Shown here in pieces: positions 62,069 through 64,000 of a stretch of DNA of 64,000 nucleotides. A model generated the notes under the pieces. That model was not told the origin of the DNA. It made no database searches and saw only the letters and a list, made by a program, of their open reading frames with translations. Every line of letters begins with the position of its first letter. Position 1 is the first letter of the stretch. The translations under genes were made by a program, and so were the position numbers. Where the stretch lies: positions 145,013 through 209,012 of the forward strand of contig NZ_JAUNKC010000002.1 in assembly GCF_030532965.1 (NCBI RefSeq), in the 5' to 3' direction. The stretch comes from Corynebacterium sp. GTDB lineage: Bacteria; Actinomycetota; Actinomycetes; Mycobacteriales; Mycobacteriaceae.

Positions 62069-64000
62069 GTGTCTAATTCCAATCTCACCCGTAAAGATGC
62101 CCAGTTTCGTTCCGAATCCTTAACGATCACCCATTACGACCTGCACCTTGACCTCAGCGATGCCACCACGGCACCGACGTTTCCGGTGCGCACAACCGTT
62201 ACGTTAACGTCGACGCAGCCAGAGGTGTTTGTCGATTATCTCGGCGAGTCTGTGCAGTCAGTGACGGTAAACGGTGTGGAGGTACCCTCGCTTTTCGACG
62301 GCTCCCGCATCGGCTTTGCGGTTCCTGTCGGCGAGGAAGTCTCCGTTGGTTTTGCGACCACCAGCCGCTACTCCCGAACCGGCCAAGGTCTGCACCGGTT
62401 TGTCGATCCGGCAGACGGCAATACTTATTTGTATTCTCATGTGGAACCGTCGGATGCACGCCGCATTTATCCGTGTTTCGACCAGCCTGACCTCAAAGCG
62501 ACGTTCAGCATCAGCATGACCACCCCGGATGGTTGGGTTGCGTTATCCAACCAACCGGAAGTCTCGGCAATAGGCAGCCGCCACCAGTTCGCCACCACCC
62601 CACTTCTGTCCACGTATCTCACCGCCTTTGCCGCTGGCCCCTACGTCGGGGTGCACGATCAGTGGCGCTCGCAAGAAAACCCGGATTTCACCATCAACCT
62701 GGGCGTGTGGGTGCGCGCATCCATGGCGTCGCATGTGGATTCGGAGATCATGACGGTGACGAAGAACGGCCTTGATTATTTCGACGCCCATTACGGATTC
62801 CCTTACCCTTGGGGCAAATACGATTCCATTTTCGTTCCCGAATACAACCTGGGCGCGATGGAAAACCCGGGTTTGGTCACGTTCACCGAGTCCTATATTT
62901 TCCGTTCCCCTGCGACGGACGCGCAGCATGCGGCCCGCGCGAACACCATTCTTCACGAGATGAGCCACATGTGGTTCGGCGATCTGGTCACCCCGCGCTG
63001 GTGGGACGATTTGTGGTTGAAAGAATCCTTCGCCGAGTTCATGGGCGCCGACGCGTCCGTCGCCGCCACTAGGTTTAGCCAGGCGTGGGTCAATTTCGCC
63101 GGAAATCGGAAAAATTGGGCCTACATGCAGGATCAATTGCCCACCACCCATCCGATCAAGGCGGAGATCGACGACGTCGATGCCGCGCGACAGAATTTCG
63201 ACGGCATTACCTACGCCAAGGGCGCTGCGGTGCTCAAGCAATTAGTGCATTTCGTTGGGCGCGATACGTTCTACACCGCCGCCCGCGAATACTTCCAGAC
63301 CTACGCCTTTTCCACCGCAACCTTCGCCGACCTGCTTACAATCCTGCAAAAGCACACCGACCGTGACTTAGATGACTGGGCTGACCGTTGGCTGCTCAGC
63401 TGCGGTGTCGATCACCTTTCCCCGCGCATAACCGTTGCGGACGGCGTTATTGCCGATCTCAACATCACGCAAATCTCCGATACCATCACCCGGCCACACC
63501 GGATTGCGGTATCCCTTTGGAAAAACGAAGGTGACGAGCTGGCCCGCTACGCAACCTTCGACGTGGACGTTCTAGGCGACGGTGGAAGCGTCGAAAAGGC
63601 GATTGGGTTGCCTGCGCCGGATCTTGTCGTGCTTAACGACGGCGACCACAGCTACGCCCTTATCGATTTCGACGAGCAATCGGTAGCCACAATCACCTCC
63701 TCCCTGTCGAAGGTGTCTGACCCGCTAACCCGCGCGGTTATTTGGACAGCGTTGTGGAACCTGACCCGTGACGCGAAGTTTTTAGCACAAGACTTCATAA
63801 CGATTGCACTCGACCATGTGGCAGCCGAATCGAATCCCACGATCAGCACCCAGATTCTCGCCCATGCGCAATTTGCGGCCCGGCATTTCGTCGCCGACCA
63901 GGATCGCTCCGCCACTTTTGCACGTCTGGCCAGCGCGGTGCATGCCTTGCTTATGAAGGCAACCCCGGGCGGTGACACCCAATTGGTCTTTGCGCGGGCG
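62069..64000 (+). CDS. pepN: Aminopeptidase N, M1 family (5' part; runs off the window)
   Basis: A zinc aminopeptidase that removes N-terminal residues from peptides. A 644-codon frame is open to the right edge (full length about 850-870 residues). It shows the substrate-binding GAMEN (in EYNLGAMENPG, about 263), the zinc motif HEMSH (HExxH, about 298) and the third ligand Glu in LKESFAE 18 residues on. The N-terminal beta domain starts RSESLTITHYDLHLDL. Translation starts at a GTG (62069, with another at 62066); the ribosome site AGGTG is weak. Confidence 0.93.
   Translation, partial: MSNSNLTRKDAQFRSESLTITHYDLHLDLSDATTAPTFPVRTTVTLTSTQPEVFVDYLGESVQSVTVNGVEVPSLFDGSRIGFAVPVGEEVSVGFATTSRYSRTGQGLHRFVDPADGNTYLYSHVEPSDARRIYPCFDQPDLKATFSISMTTPDGWVALSNQPEVSAIGSRHQFATTPLLSTYLTAFAAGPYVGVHDQWRSQENPDFTINLGVWVRASMASHVDSEIMTVTKNGLDYFDAHYGFPYPWGKYDSIFVPEYNLGAMENPGLVTFTESYIFRSPATDAQHAARANTILHEMSHMWFGDLVTPRWWDDLWLKESFAEFMGADASVAATRFSQAWVNFAGNRKNWAYMQDQLPTTHPIKAEIDDVDAARQNFDGITYAKGAAVLKQLVHFVGRDTFYTAAREYFQTYAFSTATFADLLTILQKHTDRDLDDWADRWLLSCGVDHLSPRITVADGVIADLNITQISDTITRPHRIAVSLWKNEGDELARYATFDVDVLGDGGSVEKAIGLPAPDLVVLNDGDHSYALIDFDEQSVATITSSLSKVSDPLTRAVIWTALWNLTRDAKFLAQDFITIALDHVAAESNPTISTQILAHAQFAARHFVADQDRSATFARLASAVHALLMKATPGGDTQLVFARA

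Overview
The window looks like a chromosome segment of a Corynebacterium or a close mycolic-acid actinobacterium. The main evidence is gene content and order: a cysI-X-H-D-N-Y-Z sulfate assimilation operon, an AftD arabinofuranosyltransferase with its DUF2613 partner, a CmpL1/MmpL3-type MMPL transporter downstream of trmB and opposite GTP-dependent pckG, EccC and EccD of a type VII (ESX) secretion system, a MntR/DtxR-type regulator beside a metal ABC transporter, and alaT. No species is claimed.

Layout. 1-1426: 3' end of an AI-2E family transporter, a repeat-bearing gap and a doubtful small ORF. 1439-9377: pitA, then the seven-gene sulfate assimilation operon on the minus strand. 9378-11305: a repeat-rich insert with a DUF559-type gene, flanked by McbR-like operators. 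11306-18227: a shrunken ferredoxin-NADP reductase remnant, a large membrane Fe-S reductase, two small genes, alaT and a YibE/F membrane protein. 18228-22417: a small basic protein, a protease-like protein without its triad, dcd, tRNA-Gly(CCC), an ASCH protein and a phosphatase-like protein without its cysteine. 22418-30909: envelope genes (coiled-coil protein, VanW protein, NagZ-like lipoprotein, DUF2613, AftD). 30887-34938: metal regulator and ABC transporter. 35003-40830: acyltransferase, DUF3068 protein, membrane protein, GT4 glycosyltransferase and methyltransferase, a locus that resembles mycobacterial envelope gene sets. 41465-53449: partial ESX locus. 53639-64000: methyltransferase, pckG, trmB, NYN protein, cmpL1, a UPF0104-like membrane protein, DUF3054 and the 5' part of pepN.

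The cys operon takes sulfate to sulfide: uptake (CysZ), ATP sulfurylase (CysDN), APS reductase (CysH), siroheme supply (CysY), and sulfite reductase (CysI) with a small Cys-rich partner (CysX). In C. glutamicum the reductase Fpr2 is divergent to cysI. Here that position holds a 167-residue internally deleted remnant, separated from cysI by a repeat-laden insert. The ESX genes lie around a divergent eccC/eccD promoter. EspI-like, P-loop-less ParA-like, transglycosylase-like and Pro-rich proteins sit nearby, but no WXG100, EccB, EccE or MycP gene is present.

Two DNA-level signals run through the window. One is a family of intergenic elements bounded by AAGTCGGAGATT and AATCTCCGACTT arms (at least 14 copies). 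The other is a pair of 11-mers, CGTCGACAAGC and GCTTTTCGACG, found at least 31 times, in all reading frames, and mostly on the + strand whatever the gene direction. Several proteins also appear to have lost catalytic residues.
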